Notes: generated from the letters alone by a model not told the origin. A DNA stretch of 64,000 nt from Phycisphaerae bacterium (GCA_016795035.1 JAEUIT010000021.1:1-64000), one strand, 5' to 3'; shown: positions 24,212 through 34,047, counted from the first letter of the stretch. A program made the numbers and translations.

Positions 24212-26038
24212 ATGCCTCCCTTTGTCCTTTGGCTTTCGCGGCTCCTGCCGACGAACCCGATTGTGGTCCGTCTCGTGCACGGCGGTTCGTCGAGGTACCG
24301 GCACCTCTACATCCGATCCGGGTACCTCGCGATCATGATGCTCATCCTGTTGTTCGCCCTCTTCGGGCAAGCGACGACGATGAAGCAGCTCGCCCAGCGC
24401 GGCGCCAGTGCGTTCACGGTCATCTCGTTCGGGCAGGTCGGCCTCCTCTGCCTCCTGACCCCCGTCTTCATGGCGGGCGCGATCGCGCAAGAAGCGAGTC
24501 CCCGAACCTGGGACATCCTCCTCACGACGCCGCTCTCGAATCTCCAGATCGTCCTCGGCACGCTCTTCGGACGTCTCTTCTTCGTTCTCGCACTGCTCCT
24601 CTCGACGCTGCCGCTCTTTGCGACCACGCAATTCTTCGGCGGCGTCTCCCCGGAATCGATCTTCCTCTCGTACGCGATCTCGGCGTGCAGCGCGATTCTC
24701 GTCGCGGCCATCGCCGTGACCCTGAGCGTCACGCGCTCGGCGGGTAAGCGCGCCGTGTTCGTCTTCTACATCACGGTCGTCATGTACCTCTTCGTGACGT
24801 ACGCGATCGACCTCGCGGTGCGCTGGCAGCAGCCGGTCGCCGTCGGAACGCAGTCGTACTACACGACGTGGCTGACCGCGGCGAATCCGTTCTTGGCGCT
24901 CGAGAGCCTCCTCATGGCCAACACCTACGTCATCCCCGACGTGTCGGCGATGGGCGGCGGTTGGCTCGCGCGACAGTGGATCGGCCATCCGGTCGGAAGC
25001 TTCTGCTGGGCGTGCATTCTCCTGTCGATCGTGATGATCGCGTGGTCGACGGTCCGCCTCCGCGTGATCGGCACGCGCGGCGCGACGATCCCGTGGCACA
25101 AGCGCCTGTTCGGCCGCGTGTCCGCGACCGGCGAACGGCAGATCCGCACCGTCGGCGCGAACCCGATCGCGTGGCGCGAGCGCACCAGCAAGGGCTCGTC
25201 ATTCCTCGGTCGCATCGGCCGATGGCTCTTCGTGCTCGCGGGCGCCGCGGCCGCGCTCGTCGTCATCCTTCTCTTCCACTTCGGCACGATCTCGCCGCAG
25301 AACTTCCGCCTCGCCCTCGGCGCGCTCGTCGGCGCCGAAGTCCTCGTGATCGCATTCGCCGCCATCAACTTGAGCGGCGTGGCCGTCAGCCGCGAGCGCG
25401 AAGACGGCACGCTCGACCTTCTCCTGACGACGCCGATCCAGCCCGGGCCTTACATCGCCGGCAAGCTCCAGGGTCTCGTGCAGTTCCTCGTCCCGATGAT
25501 CATGGTGCCCTTCATCTCGATGGGCCTTGCGGCGCTCTACGTGATGATCGGGTTCGGCAACAAGAACCTCCGCACGACGGAGCAGATCGACACCACGACG
25601 GTGCAGGTGCCGGTGCTCTTCCCCGAAGGCGCGCTGCTCGTGCCGCTCGTCCTGATCGCGTTCGTCGCGCTGTGCGTCATGATCGGCCTCGGCTGGTCGA
25701 TCAAGAGCAAGGGCACGATCGGCTCGGTCATCGCCGCCTTCGGCGTGGTGCTCGTCGTTGCAGGCGTGCTCGGACTCTGCGCGACCGCGACCGGCCGCGC
25801 CGTCGGCGTCCTCGGCGCAGTGCTCAACGCGCTCAGCCCGTTCAACCTGGTCGCCGCGACGATCGCCCCGCAGACGGTGATGCCGCAGAGCCTCCTCGAC
25901 ATCAACGCCGCGCGTGTAAGTCTCGTCGTCGGCTCGCTCATCGCGGTCGTCGCGTACATCGGCATCGTCTTCGCGCTGCACGCGAACATGAAGCGCACGT
26001 TCATGATGACGGTGCGACGCCTCGCCGGCACGAACTGA
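24212..26038 (+). CDS. ABC-2 type transporter permease, fused double unit
   Basis: The 608-residue membrane protein has about twelve hydrophobic spans in two similar halves. Each half carries the ABC-2 permease signature near a membrane entry: EASPRTWDILLTTPLSNLQI in the first half and EREDGTLDLLLTTPIQPGPY in the second. This internal duplication means one chain can replace a homodimer. Such permeases work with a separate ATPase to export drugs, lipids or polysaccharide, or to support gliding, but no ATPase gene lies next to it. The ATG at 24212 follows a 16-bp palindrome. It is convergent with the cytochrome gene; a shared hairpin lies between them. Confidence 0.85.
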   Translation: MPPFVLWLSRLLPTNPIVVRLVHGGSSRYRHLYIRSGYLAIMMLILLFALFGQATTMKQLAQRGASAFTVISFGQVGLLCLLTPVFMAGAIAQEASPRTWDILLTTPLSNLQIVLGTLFGRLFFVLALLLSTLPLFATTQFFGGVSPESIFLSYAISACSAILVAAIAVTLSVTRSAGKRAVFVFYITVVMYLFVTYAIDLAVRWQQPVAVGTQSYYTTWLTAANPFLALESLLMANTYVIPDVSAMGGGWLARQWIGHPVGSFCWACILLSIVMIAWSTVRLRVIGTRGATIPWHKRLFGRVSATGERQIRTVGANPIAWRERTSKGSSFLGRIGRWLFVLAGAAAALVVILLFHFGTISPQNFRLALGALVGAEVLVIAFAAINLSGVAVSREREDGTLDLLLTTPIQPGPYIAGKLQGLVQFLVPMIMVPFISMGLAALYVMIGFGNKNLRTTEQIDTTTVQVPVLFPEGALLVPLVLIAFVALCVMIGLGWSIKSKGTIGSVIAAFGVVLVVAGVLGLCATATGRAVGVLGAVLNALSPFNLVAATIAPQTVMPQSLLDINAARVSLVVGSLIAVVAYIGIVFALHANMKRTFMMTVRRLAGTN

Positions 26039-26071
26039 TCGCGGCTTCGGCAGCGACGTGACCAACGAAAA

Positions 26072-26097
26072 ACTCGGGGCCCGTTCGGGCCCCGAGT
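26072..26097. terminator. Bidirectional hairpin terminator between convergent genes
   Basis: ACTCGGGGCCC (26072-26082) pairs perfectly with GGGCCCCGAGT (26087-26097) around a GTTC loop. On the minus strand the stem is followed by a run of five T, so it is a good intrinsic terminator for the cytochrome gene that ends at 26132. On the plus strand the tail (CGTCGTTTC) is weaker, but it probably also stops read-through from the permease gene. Confidence 0.85.
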
Positions 26098-26131
26098 CGT
26101 CGTTTCACCGTTGCGTCGCGTTCGTTCCGCG

Positions 26132-28105
26132 TCAGCCCGTCCAGGCGCCGAGCAGGATGCCGAGATCGCCGCCGTCGACCGAACCGCTGTTGTCGAAGTC
26201 GCCGAGACCCGAACCGCCCCAGTTGCCGAGCAGGATGCCGAGATCCGCGCCGTTGACGAAGCCGTCGCCGTTCAGATCGCCGAGCACCGAATCGGGCACG
26301 AGATCAAGCACCGCCGAGTCCATGTCGATCGGGGCCGACTTGCCGAACATCTCCCAGAGGCTGTACGCGGTCTGACCCTTCGAGTCGGTCGTGTTCGCGT
26401 TGCGGAGGAACTCCGCGTACTCCTTGGTCGTCGTCTGGAAGTAGAGCGTGACCACCGCCTTCGCCGCGCCTTCGGGGATCTCGAAGGCGGTGTCGTCCCA
26501 GTACTGGCCGTCGGCGTACGAGTACGCGACCGGCGCCGCACCCGCGGCCGCGAAGGCCTTGTTGGTGAAGCCGCGCGGCGGAATGCGATTGTCGAGGAGC
26601 TTCACGTTGCTGAGGACGAGGTGATTCTCCGCGTACGCCGGGAGGCCCGCGGCCTTCGCGACTTCCGGCGAGATCGCGTGCTTCGCTTCCCACACCTTGG
26701 TGCCGGCGAGGGAGAGCGTCGCGCTCTTCTGGTCGTAGCCGCCGATCTCGTCGAGCTTGCGACCTTGCGCATCGAGGAAGACCACGTTGAGCCACATGCG
26801 CCGACCTTCCGGATAGCCGGTCGGAAGCTTGTGGCCGGTCTGATTCGTCACGCGGACGGTCAGCTGATCGCCGCGCTGCGACAGCGCCATGTCCGAGGCG
26901 TCGCGGAGCATCTGCACGTTGCGGGCGACCGCGGCGTCGACGCGATCCTCGGTGAGGCCGAAGTAATCCGCTTCCTCGCCGAGCTGATGACGAATCGCGC
27001 GGATGACCCAGGTGTTCGAGCCGGAGAACGAGTGCTGCGGCACGTCGCGGCCGAAGAACGGTTCGAACTCCCAGAAGGCGCACGCGCCGCCGAAATTCCG
27101 CGGCATGTGGCAGTCTTGGCAGCTCGACATCACGCCGGTCGGGTGATCGGGCCCGCCGAAGCGGTTGTCGGGGAAGGACACGCCCTTTGACGCGAACTCG
27201 CTGTTCGCCCACTCCGAGTAGGTGCGCTGCTCGGGGAACATGTCATGCGGGTTCTGCGTGGGGTGCGGCGTATTGAGCCGACCGAGCGCGTACGTGCCGT
27301 TCTTCTGCTTGACGAAGACGGGATTGCTGACGTCGTGGCACGTGCCGCAGAAGTCGCCCTGCTGGTGGAAGGGCGAGGTGATGAGGCGAACCGGATCGCC
27401 TTGGGCGGTCAGGCCGTGGATGTTGTCGGGAACGTCGGAGAGCGGACCGCGCCGCGTGTCGATCGGGTCGACGACGTAGCGGGCGTTGCCGGCACCGGTC
27501 GGAACGAGACCTTCCTTCGCGAGTGCGGCGATGATCGAGGTGTCGGGCGCCGGGTCATCGCCCGGGTATCCGATCGCGCTGTCCTTCCCGAGGACAGGAT
27601 TGACGACGCGATGGCAGAAGTTGCAATTGATGCCGTCGAAGTCCTCGGGCTCGAAATTCGTGATCGTGCCCGATCCGGACTTGCCCGCGAGCCACGCGCC
27701 CGGCGCGTGGCAGCGAATGCAGATCTCGCCACCGACGTTCGCGTCTTGGTTGGCGATCGTGAGCGCGGCATGCCAGATCGGATCGCGCGCCGCTTGCCCC
27801 TTAAGGCTTACGACCCATGAGTCGAACGGAGCCGTCGTCATCGAGTAGTCGGAGTGGCAGTACGTGCAGTTCTGCGAGATGAGGATGCGGTCAAACTCGG
27901 TTTCGTTCGGGTTTGGCTGCGTTCCCGGCATGAAGAAGTCTTCAAGCGTGGTCGCGACTTTTCGCTGGCCGGACTTCCCGCCACCGATCACGACCGGGAC
28001 GATCGCGCCGACGACCACCGCGCCGATGCCGGCGGCGGCGATCAGCCGATGTTGGCGACGTTTGCGACGTTGCGCGTGTGCGCTCTCTCCCGGCCGATGC
28101 GACAT
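26132..28105 (-). CDS. Exported pentaheme c-type cytochrome with dockerin-like C-terminus
   Basis: The 657-residue protein has an N-terminal Arg-rich lead and a membrane anchor or signal (residues about 21-43). Five CxxCH heme-binding motifs follow: CTYCH, CIRCH, CNFCH, CGTCH and CQDCH, near residues 80, 129, 161, 253 and 329. A beta-rich domain follows, and the last 55 residues are two dockerin-like calcium loops ([18 protein letters not shown] and [18 protein letters not shown]). It is probably a periplasmic or surface electron-transfer protein. I start at the ATG at 28105, with GGAGG 6 bp upstream. The combination of hemes and a dockerin-like tail is unusual. No oxidoreductase partner is adjacent. 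Confidence 0.88.
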   Translation of the reverse strand: MSHRPGESAHAQRRKRRQHRLIAAAGIGAVVVGAIVPVVIGGGKSGQRKVATTLEDFFMPGTQPNPNETEFDRILISQNCTYCHSDYSMTTAPFDSWVVSLKGQAARDPIWHAALTIANQDANVGGEICIRCHAPGAWLAGKSGSGTITNFEPEDFDGINCNFCHRVVNPVLGKDSAIGYPGDDPAPDTSIIAALAKEGLVPTGAGNARYVVDPIDTRRGPLSDVPDNIHGLTAQGDPVRLITSPFHQQGDFCGTCHDVSNPVFVKQKNGTYALGRLNTPHPTQNPHDMFPEQRTYSEWANSEFASKGVSFPDNRFGGPDHPTGVMSSCQDCHMPRNFGGACAFWEFEPFFGRDVPQHSFSGSNTWVIRAIRHQLGEEADYFGLTEDRVDAAVARNVQMLRDASDMALSQRGDQLTVRVTNQTGHKLPTGYPEGRRMWLNVVFLDAQGRKLDEIGGYDQKSATLSLAGTKVWEAKHAISPEVAKAAGLPAYAENHLVLSNVKLLDNRIPPRGFTNKAFAAAGAAPVAYSYADGQYWDDTAFEIPEGAAKAVVTLYFQTTTKEYAEFLRNANTTDSKGQTAYSLWEMFGKSAPIDMDSAVLDLVPDSVLGDLNGDGFVNGADLGILLGNWGGSGLGDFDNSGSVDGGDLGILLGAWTG

Positions 28106-28280
28106 CCGAAGCCTCCGCTGCAAGTACCCTCGCCAGATACGCGAGATCCATACCTTAGATCCCAATAAAGCACGGTCAAGCGATGTGATGCGTGCGCATG
28201 GCGAGGGCGCACGATCATGAGCGAATCGAGTCAGTCGTGCGGGTCGTGAGGCACCGGACCGTCCGATACACTCGCCGACG

Positions 28281-29030
28281 ATGGCTCGTCAATCGAGAGA
28301 TCTCGCGCGTCTGTCACTCCTCGCACCTCGCGCGGTGACGGCGCTCGTTCTTGGACTTGTCGCGCCGACGACGTTCCTTGGCTGCTCGTCGACCGGCGTG
28401 ACCAACGAATCGCCTGGGGCGGTCGCGGACACGCAAGATCTCTTCACCATCGATCGCTCCGAGTATGTCCGTGCCTTCGATGCCGCGATTGCGATGACCG
28501 ATGACCTCGGCATGCCGGCCGAGGTCGAAGACCGCGACGGCGGCATTCTCGAGACGCGGCCGCGCGTGTCCGGCTCGCTGATCGAGCCGTGGAACTGGGC
28601 GAACGGCAGCGTCGGCGACGCCACCGACGCCACCGTCTCCTTTCTTCGCCGCCGCGTGCGCATCGAGTTTTTCCCTGCGGGGTTCCGCGCCGACCTTCCC
28701 GGCGAAGGCGACCCGCTCAAGGGCGTGCGCACGCCGGGCTCCGTGCCGCCCGACGCCAACGGTGCCATCGACATGCGCCGCTACAACGGGCCGATCGAAG
28801 TGCGCGTGTCGGTGTTCATCGAACGGGCCTTCACGCCCGGCCTGCAGCGCTCGACGTGGACCCTCTCGCAGTCGAGTTTCTACACCGACTCGCTGAAGGC
28901 CCGGCGCCTCGGACCCGCGACGGCATATGACCGGAGCATCTGGACGCCGATCGAGCGCGACCGCGAGATGGAACGTCGCCTCACGGCGCAGCTCGAGCGT
29001 TCGATCCGCGCGACGCCGACCGGCGGATGA
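28281..29030 (+). CDS. Hypothetical lipoprotein, 249 aa
   Basis: The N-terminus has an Arg-containing lead, a hydrophobic stretch ([17 protein letters not shown]) and a lipobox cysteine at residue 35, so it should be a lipoprotein. The mature part has no family I recognise. It contains an alternating-hydrophobic segment ([20 protein letters not shown]) and the strand [17 protein letters not shown] region, consistent with a small alpha/beta fold. A beta-lactam or transport function is not indicated. It is divergent from the cytochrome gene (175 bp between starts) and convergent with the oppB-like gene (3 bp). Confidence 0.7.
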   Translation: MARQSRDLARLSLLAPRAVTALVLGLVAPTTFLGCSSTGVTNESPGAVADTQDLFTIDRSEYVRAFDAAIAMTDDLGMPAEVEDRDGGILETRPRVSGSLIEPWNWANGSVGDATDATVSFLRRRVRIEFFPAGFRADLPGEGDPLKGVRTPGSVPPDANGAIDMRRYNGPIEVRVSVFIERAFTPGLQRSTWTLSQSSFYTDSLKARRLGPATAYDRSIWTPIERDREMERRLTAQLERSIRATPTGG

Positions 29031-29033
29031 CGC

Positions 29034-29987
29034 TCACGCGAGTTCGATGCGCGGATCGACGAAGCGATACAGCACGTCGACGAGCAGGTTGAAGAGGATG
29101 AGCATCGTCGAATAGACGAGCACCACGCCCATGATGAGCGTGATGTCCTTGCCGGTCACGGCGTCGACGAAATGCTGGCCGATGCCGGGCACCGCGAACA
29201 CCTTCTCGACGACGAACGAGCCGGTCATCGCCGTGGCAGCCGCGGGGCCGAGGTAGCTCAGCACCGGAAGGAACGCGTTGCGGAGGACGTGGCGCGTCGC
29301 GACCTGCCGGCGCGAAAGTCCCTTCGCGCGGGCGGTGCGGGCATAGTCCGACGACATCTGCTCGATCATGCCGTAGCGAACGAGCCGCGCGATGTACGCG
29401 GCGAACGGCAAGGACAGCGTGAACGCGGGCAGCACCATGTATTGGAAGCCGCCCCAGCCGCCGATCGGAAAGAGCTTGAGCTGCGCGCCGAAGACAAGGA
29501 GCACCGCCGCGCCGATCACGAAGGACGGCAGGCTGATGCCCGCAAGCGCGATGAACTGCCCCGAGAGATCCGCGGGGCCGTTCGGCTTGAGCCCGCCGAT
29601 CACGCCGACGGTGATGCCGATGCCGAGCGCGAGGAGGATCGCCGCGAGCCCGAGCGTGATCGAGACGGGCAGGCCGGTCGCGAGAATCTCGTTCACCGAC
29701 CAGTCCTTGTGGCGCAGGCTCGGACCGAGGTCGAAGGGCTTCGGTGCAACGCCGAGAAGCCACGACACGCCGCTCGCCTTGCCGACGTAGTCGACGTAGA
29801 ACGCGACCGGGTTGTCGAGGTTGTACTGCTTGCGCATCGCCTCCATGATCTCGGCCGGAGGTTGGCGACCTTCGGGCTGCTGCAACGGGTCGCCGGGCAC
29901 TAGCCACGCGAGCACGAACGTGATCGTGAAGATGATCAGGACGATCAACGGCGTGAGCAGCAGGCGTCGGGCGATGAACGCGAGCAT
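29034..29987 (-). CDS. Oligopeptide/dipeptide ABC transporter permease, OppB/DppB type
   Basis: A 317-residue inner-membrane permease with the family start MLAFIARRLLLTPLIVLIIF, six predicted spans, and the EAA loop that contacts the ATPase (ARTARAKGLSRRQVATRHVLRNA). It ends with the usual NLLVDVLYRFVDPRIE. OppB pairs with OppC, two ATPases and a binding protein to import peptides; none of those is in the visible neighbourhood on this side, because the next plus-strand gene is unrelated. It starts 9 bp after the ABC exporter gene stop, so it sits at the end of the exporter operon. The rest of the importer must be elsewhere. Confidence 0.92.
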   Translation of the reverse strand: MLAFIARRLLLTPLIVLIIFTITFVLAWLVPGDPLQQPEGRQPPAEIMEAMRKQYNLDNPVAFYVDYVGKASGVSWLLGVAPKPFDLGPSLRHKDWSVNEILATGLPVSITLGLAAILLALGIGITVGVIGGLKPNGPADLSGQFIALAGISLPSFVIGAAVLLVFGAQLKLFPIGGWGGFQYMVLPAFTLSLPFAAYIARLVRYGMIEQMSSDYARTARAKGLSRRQVATRHVLRNAFLPVLSYLGPAAATAMTGSFVVEKVFAVPGIGQHFVDAVTGKDITLIMGVVLVYSTMLILFNLLVDVLYRFVDPRIELA

Positions 29988-29996
29988 GGGGCGCGA

Positions 29997-31868
29997 TCAG
30001 CGTACTGTCGCGGCGCCTTGCCCGAACAGCTCGATCTCACGCTCGGCGGCGTACTGGTTCGTGTAGAGCTCGAAGTAGCGGCCGCGCCGCGCGAGCAGCT
30101 CGCGATGCGTGCCGCGTTCGACGACGCGTCCGCCGTCGATCACGAGGATGATGTCGGCGCGGCGGATCGTCGAGAGCCGGTGCGCGATGACGAACGCGAT
30201 GCGGTCGCGGAGGATCGCCTCGATGCCGCCTTGGATGAGGCGTTCGGTCGCGGTGTCGACCGAGCTCGTGGCCTCGTCCATGATGAAGATCTGCGGATCG
30301 CGCAGCACCGCGCGGGCGAGCGCGACGAGCTGTCGCTGGCCCGTCGAGAGCCGGTCGCCGCCTTCGCCGACCTGGAACTCGTAGCCGCGTTCGAGCGCCG
30401 AGATGAAGTCGTGCGCGTTGACGCGCCGCGCGGCGGCTTCGATCTCCTCGCGCGTCGCGTCGAGACGTCCGTAGCGGATGTTCTCGAGCACCGTTCCCGA
30501 GAAGAGATGCGGCACCTGCTGGATGACGCCGAGGTTCGACTGAAGCCAATGCAGCGAGCGATCGCGGTACTCGACGCCGTCGAGGAGGATCCGTCCTTCG
30601 CGCGGCTCGTAGAAGCGCGCGACGAGCGAGACGATCGTCGACTTGCCGCCGCCGGTCGCGCCCACGAGCGCCACGGTCTGGCCCTTGCGCACCGTGAGGT
30701 TGAAGTCGTGCAAGACCGGGACGCCAGGCTTGTACCAGAAGGTGACGTGCTCGAAGACGACCTCGCTGATGCGCGGCGAGCCGCCGTCGATCGAGCCTCC
30801 ATCGGTTTGGGCTACGCCACTCGGCGTTGCAGCCACGCGGGCGCGCACGGCGTCGCTGTCGCGGATCTCCGGCGTCGTCTCGAGGAGCGACACCACGCGC
30901 TCGGCGGCGCTCGATGCGTTCAGGATGTCGGCGAAGCGCTGCGCGAGCTCCTGCACCGGCTGCGCGAAGAGCGTCGCGAACTGAAGGAACGCGATGAGTT
31001 GGCCCGGCGTCAGGCCGCTGCCGGCGAGAAGGTCGTTGCCGCCCTTCCAGAGCGCGATGCCGGCGCCGGCCGCGCCGATCGACATGATGAGCGGCAGGTA
31101 GACGGAACTCTGGATCGCGTTCTTCAGCATCCAGGTGTTCATCTGCGTCGAGAGCCGCTGGAACTCCGCGAGGTTCTTCTCCTCGCGCACGAGCGCCTTC
31201 GTCGTGCGGGCGCCGAGCAACTCCTCGTTGTAGCTCGCGGTCATCGCCGAGTTCGTGCGCCGCGCCTGACGGCTCGACTTGAGCATGAGTTGCTGGAAGA
31301 CGACGCTCGTCACGACGAGGAACGGCACCACGACGAGCACGTACATCGCGAGCCGCGGCTCGATCACGAACATCGCGATCACCGCGCCGAGGAGAAGCAG
31401 CGAGCCCCAGAAGAGATCGAGGATCACCCACGGCAGCGTGCCGGAGATGCGCCCGCAGTCGCTCGTGAGGCGAGACGTGAGCCAGCCGACCGGACGCGTG
31501 TCGAAGTACGAGAACGACAGCTCCTGCAGCTTCGCGAAGCAGTCGCGGCGGAGACGATGGCCGACGCCGGTCGCGACGACGCCCGCCGCGCGGATGAACA
31601 TCCACACGCCCCCGGCGAAGAACGCGAAGAGCGACACGTAGAGAACGAACGTGGGAAGGAGGTTGCCGTCGAGCCCGTGCTGGTCGGCCTCGTCGATCAT
31701 GCGCCCGACGAGAATGGGCAAGAGCGCCTCAATCACCGCGATGATCGAGCCGCCGATCGCGACTTGGGCGACGGCGCGGCGCTCGCCCTTGAGATAGACG
31801 AGGAGCTTCCGCCACACGCGCGGATCGAAGTTGCCCTTGAACTCGTCGTCGAGATGGCTAGTGGACAT
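29997..31868 (-). CDS. ABC exporter half-transporter, subunit with catalytic Walker B glutamate
   Basis: The 623-residue protein fuses a six-helix exporter domain with an ATPase. The ATPase has Walker A (GATGGGKSTIVSL), an altered signature (LSTGQRQ instead of LSGGQ), and Walker B with the catalytic glutamate (IFIMDEATSSVD). The partner gene upstream has the reverse pattern. Together they fit a heterodimeric exporter of the TM287/288 or BmrCD type, with one working and one degenerate ATP site. Substrates of such pumps include drugs and lipids; nothing here identifies the cargo. Its start overlaps the partner's end by 11 bp, so they are co-translated. Confidence 0.92.
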   Translation of the reverse strand: MSTSHLDDEFKGNFDPRVWRKLLVYLKGERRAVAQVAIGGSIIAVIEALLPILVGRMIDEADQHGLDGNLLPTFVLYVSLFAFFAGGVWMFIRAAGVVATGVGHRLRRDCFAKLQELSFSYFDTRPVGWLTSRLTSDCGRISGTLPWVILDLFWGSLLLLGAVIAMFVIEPRLAMYVLVVVPFLVVTSVVFQQLMLKSSRQARRTNSAMTASYNEELLGARTTKALVREEKNLAEFQRLSTQMNTWMLKNAIQSSVYLPLIMSIGAAGAGIALWKGGNDLLAGSGLTPGQLIAFLQFATLFAQPVQELAQRFADILNASSAAERVVSLLETTPEIRDSDAVRARVAATPSGVAQTDGGSIDGGSPRISEVVFEHVTFWYKPGVPVLHDFNLTVRKGQTVALVGATGGGKSTIVSLVARFYEPREGRILLDGVEYRDRSLHWLQSNLGVIQQVPHLFSGTVLENIRYGRLDATREEIEAAARRVNAHDFISALERGYEFQVGEGGDRLSTGQRQLVALARAVLRDPQIFIMDEATSSVDTATERLIQGGIEAILRDRIAFVIAHRLSTIRRADIILVIDGGRVVERGTHRELLARRGRYFELYTNQYAAEREIELFGQGAATVR

Positions 31869-33714
31869 GCGCCACCTCCGCGTTCTCGCGCTCGTCGGGG
31901 TCTTCCGTCTGCGTCTGGATCTCCCAGAGCGTGCGGTACATACCGGGCTGCGCCACTAGCTCCTCATGCGTGCCGGACTGGACGACGTGCCCGCGATCGA
32001 GCACCACGATGCGGTCGGCGTGCATGAGCGTCGAGAGCCGGTGGGCGATCACGATCGTGGTGTGCTTCGCGGTCCGCGAGCGGAACGACTGGAGGATCTC
32101 GGCCTCGGTGTGCGTGTCGACCGCGGAGAGGGCATCGTCGAGGATGAGGATCTTCGGATCCTGCACGAGCGAGCGTGCGATCGCGACGCGCTGACGCTGT
32201 CCGCCCGAGAGCGTGATGCCGCGCTCGCCGACGAGCGTCTCGTACTGCTGCGGAAACTCCTCGATCGACGAGTGCACGCTCGCGACCGCCGCGGCGCTGC
32301 GCATGGCGTCTTCGGTGTTCGAGTCGCCGGCGGCGCTCACGAGGATGTTGTCCTTGAGCGTCTTCGAGTAGAGGAACGGCTGCTGCAACACGGAGCCGAT
32401 CGCGCCGCGGATCGCCTGGCGCGGAATCGTGCGCAGCTCGCGGCCGGCGACGAGGATCGAGCCGTGCTCGTAGTCGTAGAAGCGAAGAAGCAGATGGACG
32501 ATGGTGCTCTTGCCCGCGCCCGACGGCCCGACGATGCCGAGCGTGCCGCCGGCGGGAATCGAGAAGCTCACGCGGTCCAAGACCGGCGTTGCAGCCGGGG
32601 CGTCGGGCGCGCCGAAGCCGAACGTGACGTCGCGGAACTCGATCGACACGCCGTTGCCGCTCGGCGCGAACGGTTCGGTGGCGTCGCCCACGCGTTCGTC
32701 GGGCGTGTCGACGATCTCGCGGATGCGCTCGATTGCCGCGAGCGCCTTGCCGAGGTCGGCCAGGATGCGGCCCATCATGCGCACCGGCCAGATGAACATG
32801 CCGATCACGCTGATGAACCAGAAGAACGTGCCGACCGACACGCGATCGTGCGCGAGGAGCCACAGGCCGGTGCCGACCGCGAGGATCGACTGCGCGAAGC
32901 AGAGAAGGTCCGAGCTCGCCCAGAACGTCGCGAGGAGCCGGAAGAGCTTCATGTCCGCGTCGCGGAATTCGCCGCTCGAACCTTCGAACTTCGACTGCTC
33001 GAAGTCCTGGCGCGCGAACGCCCGCACCACGCGGATGCCGGTGAGGTTCTCGGTGATCGTCGTCGTCATCTTGCCTTCGGCGTTCTCCTTCGCGGTGAAC
33101 ACCGGCCGCATGCGATGGAAGAAGACGAGCGAGAAGGTGACGATCACCGGCAGGAGGACGATCGACGCGATGGTGAGTCGCCAGTCGAGCCAGAACATCA
33201 GCGGCAGCGGAATGACGAGCATCGCGACCGCGCGCCCGATCTCGATGACCTGGCCCGCGAGGAAGTTGCGAAGCGTCTCGACGTCGGACGTGCAACGCTG
33301 AAGGAGATCGCCCGACGGCCGCTGGTCGAGCGTGCGGCAGGTGAGCCGCTGCATGTGGTCGTAGAGGTTGTCGCGCAGCCGGCGGGCGACGGCCTCGGCG
33401 GCGCCCGAACTCAGGCGCGTCCGGAGATGCGTGAGGACGCCGGCGAGCACCGTGATCGCGAGCATCACGAGCCCTGGGATCCACAGGCGGTCGCGGACGT
33501 GCGCGGCGCCGCCCATCGCGTCGACGATCCACACGCTCGTCGGCGGGAGCGATTCCTTCGCGCCTCGAACGATGATGACGTCGATGACGGACTTCGAGAC
33601 TAACGGAACGGTGTAGAGGACCGCGCCGGACGCGATGAGCGCGGCCAACGCGAAGGCGTACCGTGTGCGGTGCCCTTCGGTGACCTGCCAGATGGTCGAG
33701 AATGCGCGAGGCAT
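31858..33714 (-). CDS. ABC exporter half-transporter, subunit with degenerate Walker B
   Basis: The 618-residue partner of the gene at 29997-31868, with the same membrane-plus-ATPase layout. Its Walker A (GPSGAGKSTIVHLL) and signature (LSGGQRQ) are canonical, but the residue after the Walker B aspartate is Asp, not Glu (ILILDDALSAVD). The ATP site built from this Walker B and the partner's altered LSTGQ would hydrolyse ATP poorly, as in known heterodimeric exporters. It is the first gene of the exporter operon; a GGATCAAGG inverted-repeat cluster lies just upstream. No strong ribosome binding site is visible (CTCTCTCTCC precedes the ATG). Confidence 0.92.
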   Translation of the reverse strand: MPRAFSTIWQVTEGHRTRYAFALAALIASGAVLYTVPLVSKSVIDVIIVRGAKESLPPTSVWIVDAMGGAAHVRDRLWIPGLVMLAITVLAGVLTHLRTRLSSGAAEAVARRLRDNLYDHMQRLTCRTLDQRPSGDLLQRCTSDVETLRNFLAGQVIEIGRAVAMLVIPLPLMFWLDWRLTIASIVLLPVIVTFSLVFFHRMRPVFTAKENAEGKMTTTITENLTGIRVVRAFARQDFEQSKFEGSSGEFRDADMKLFRLLATFWASSDLLCFAQSILAVGTGLWLLAHDRVSVGTFFWFISVIGMFIWPVRMMGRILADLGKALAAIERIREIVDTPDERVGDATEPFAPSGNGVSIEFRDVTFGFGAPDAPAATPVLDRVSFSIPAGGTLGIVGPSGAGKSTIVHLLLRFYDYEHGSILVAGRELRTIPRQAIRGAIGSVLQQPFLYSKTLKDNILVSAAGDSNTEDAMRSAAAVASVHSSIEEFPQQYETLVGERGITLSGGQRQRVAIARSLVQDPKILILDDALSAVDTHTEAEILQSFRSRTAKHTTIVIAHRLSTLMHADRIVVLDRGHVVQSGTHEELVAQPGMYRTLWEIQTQTEDPDERENAEVAHVH

Positions 33715-33727
33715 GGAGAGAGAGAGA

Positions 33728-33818
33728 GGATCAAGGAGTAAGGATCAAGGATGCAGGGTGCGAAGGAGAGGGCGTGATGCGCACGCACCCTTGATCCTCA
33801 ATCCTCGATCCTTGATCC
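33728..33818. repeat. Inverted cluster of GGATCAAGG repeats
   Basis: GGATCAAGG occurs at 33728-33736 and 33742-33750, and its complement CCTTGATCC at 33789-33797 and 33810-33818. Less exact copies fill the spaces. The two arms, including a GGGTGCG/CGCACCC pair, can form an imperfect stem of about 35 bp. It lies between the DUF2892 gene and the ABC exporter operon, both on the minus strand. It may terminate or stabilise transcripts, or be a mobile intergenic repeat. I saw no other copy in the window. Confidence 0.6.
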
Positions 33819-33822
33819 TTCT

Positions 33823-34047
33823 TCACACGGGCGTCTTGAATCCGAGCGCGCGGATCGCGCACCACCCTGCGAGCCCTTCGAAGATCATGAAGAGACCTGA
33901 GACGACCGCGATCCCGCCGACGATGCCCGCCCACGCGGGCAACACGTTCGTGAACCAGAGCGCGGCAAGAAGGAAGCCGATCGCTTCGACCACGGAGCCG
34001 GCGACGAGCCGAACAGCCTTACCGCGCGCATCGATGTTGCATTGCAT
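33823..34047 (-). CDS. DUF2892 small membrane protein (YgaP-type transmembrane domain)
   Basis: A 74-residue protein whose start, MQCNIDARGKAVRLVAGSVV, matches the DUF2892 pattern (M-x-C/K-N-V...R...R). Two membrane spans follow (AIGFLLAALWFTNVLPAW and GIVGGIAVVSGLFMIFEGLAG). This domain is found alone or attached to rhodanese domains as in YgaP; its role is unknown. A Cys near the start and another before the end (WCAIRAL) are retained. It is 36 bp downstream of asnS on the same strand and probably co-transcribed with it, with the GGATCAAGG hairpin as a possible end point. Confidence 0.82.
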   Translation of the reverse strand: MQCNIDARGKAVRLVAGSVVEAIGFLLAALWFTNVLPAWAGIVGGIAVVSGLFMIFEGLAGWCAIRALGFKTPV

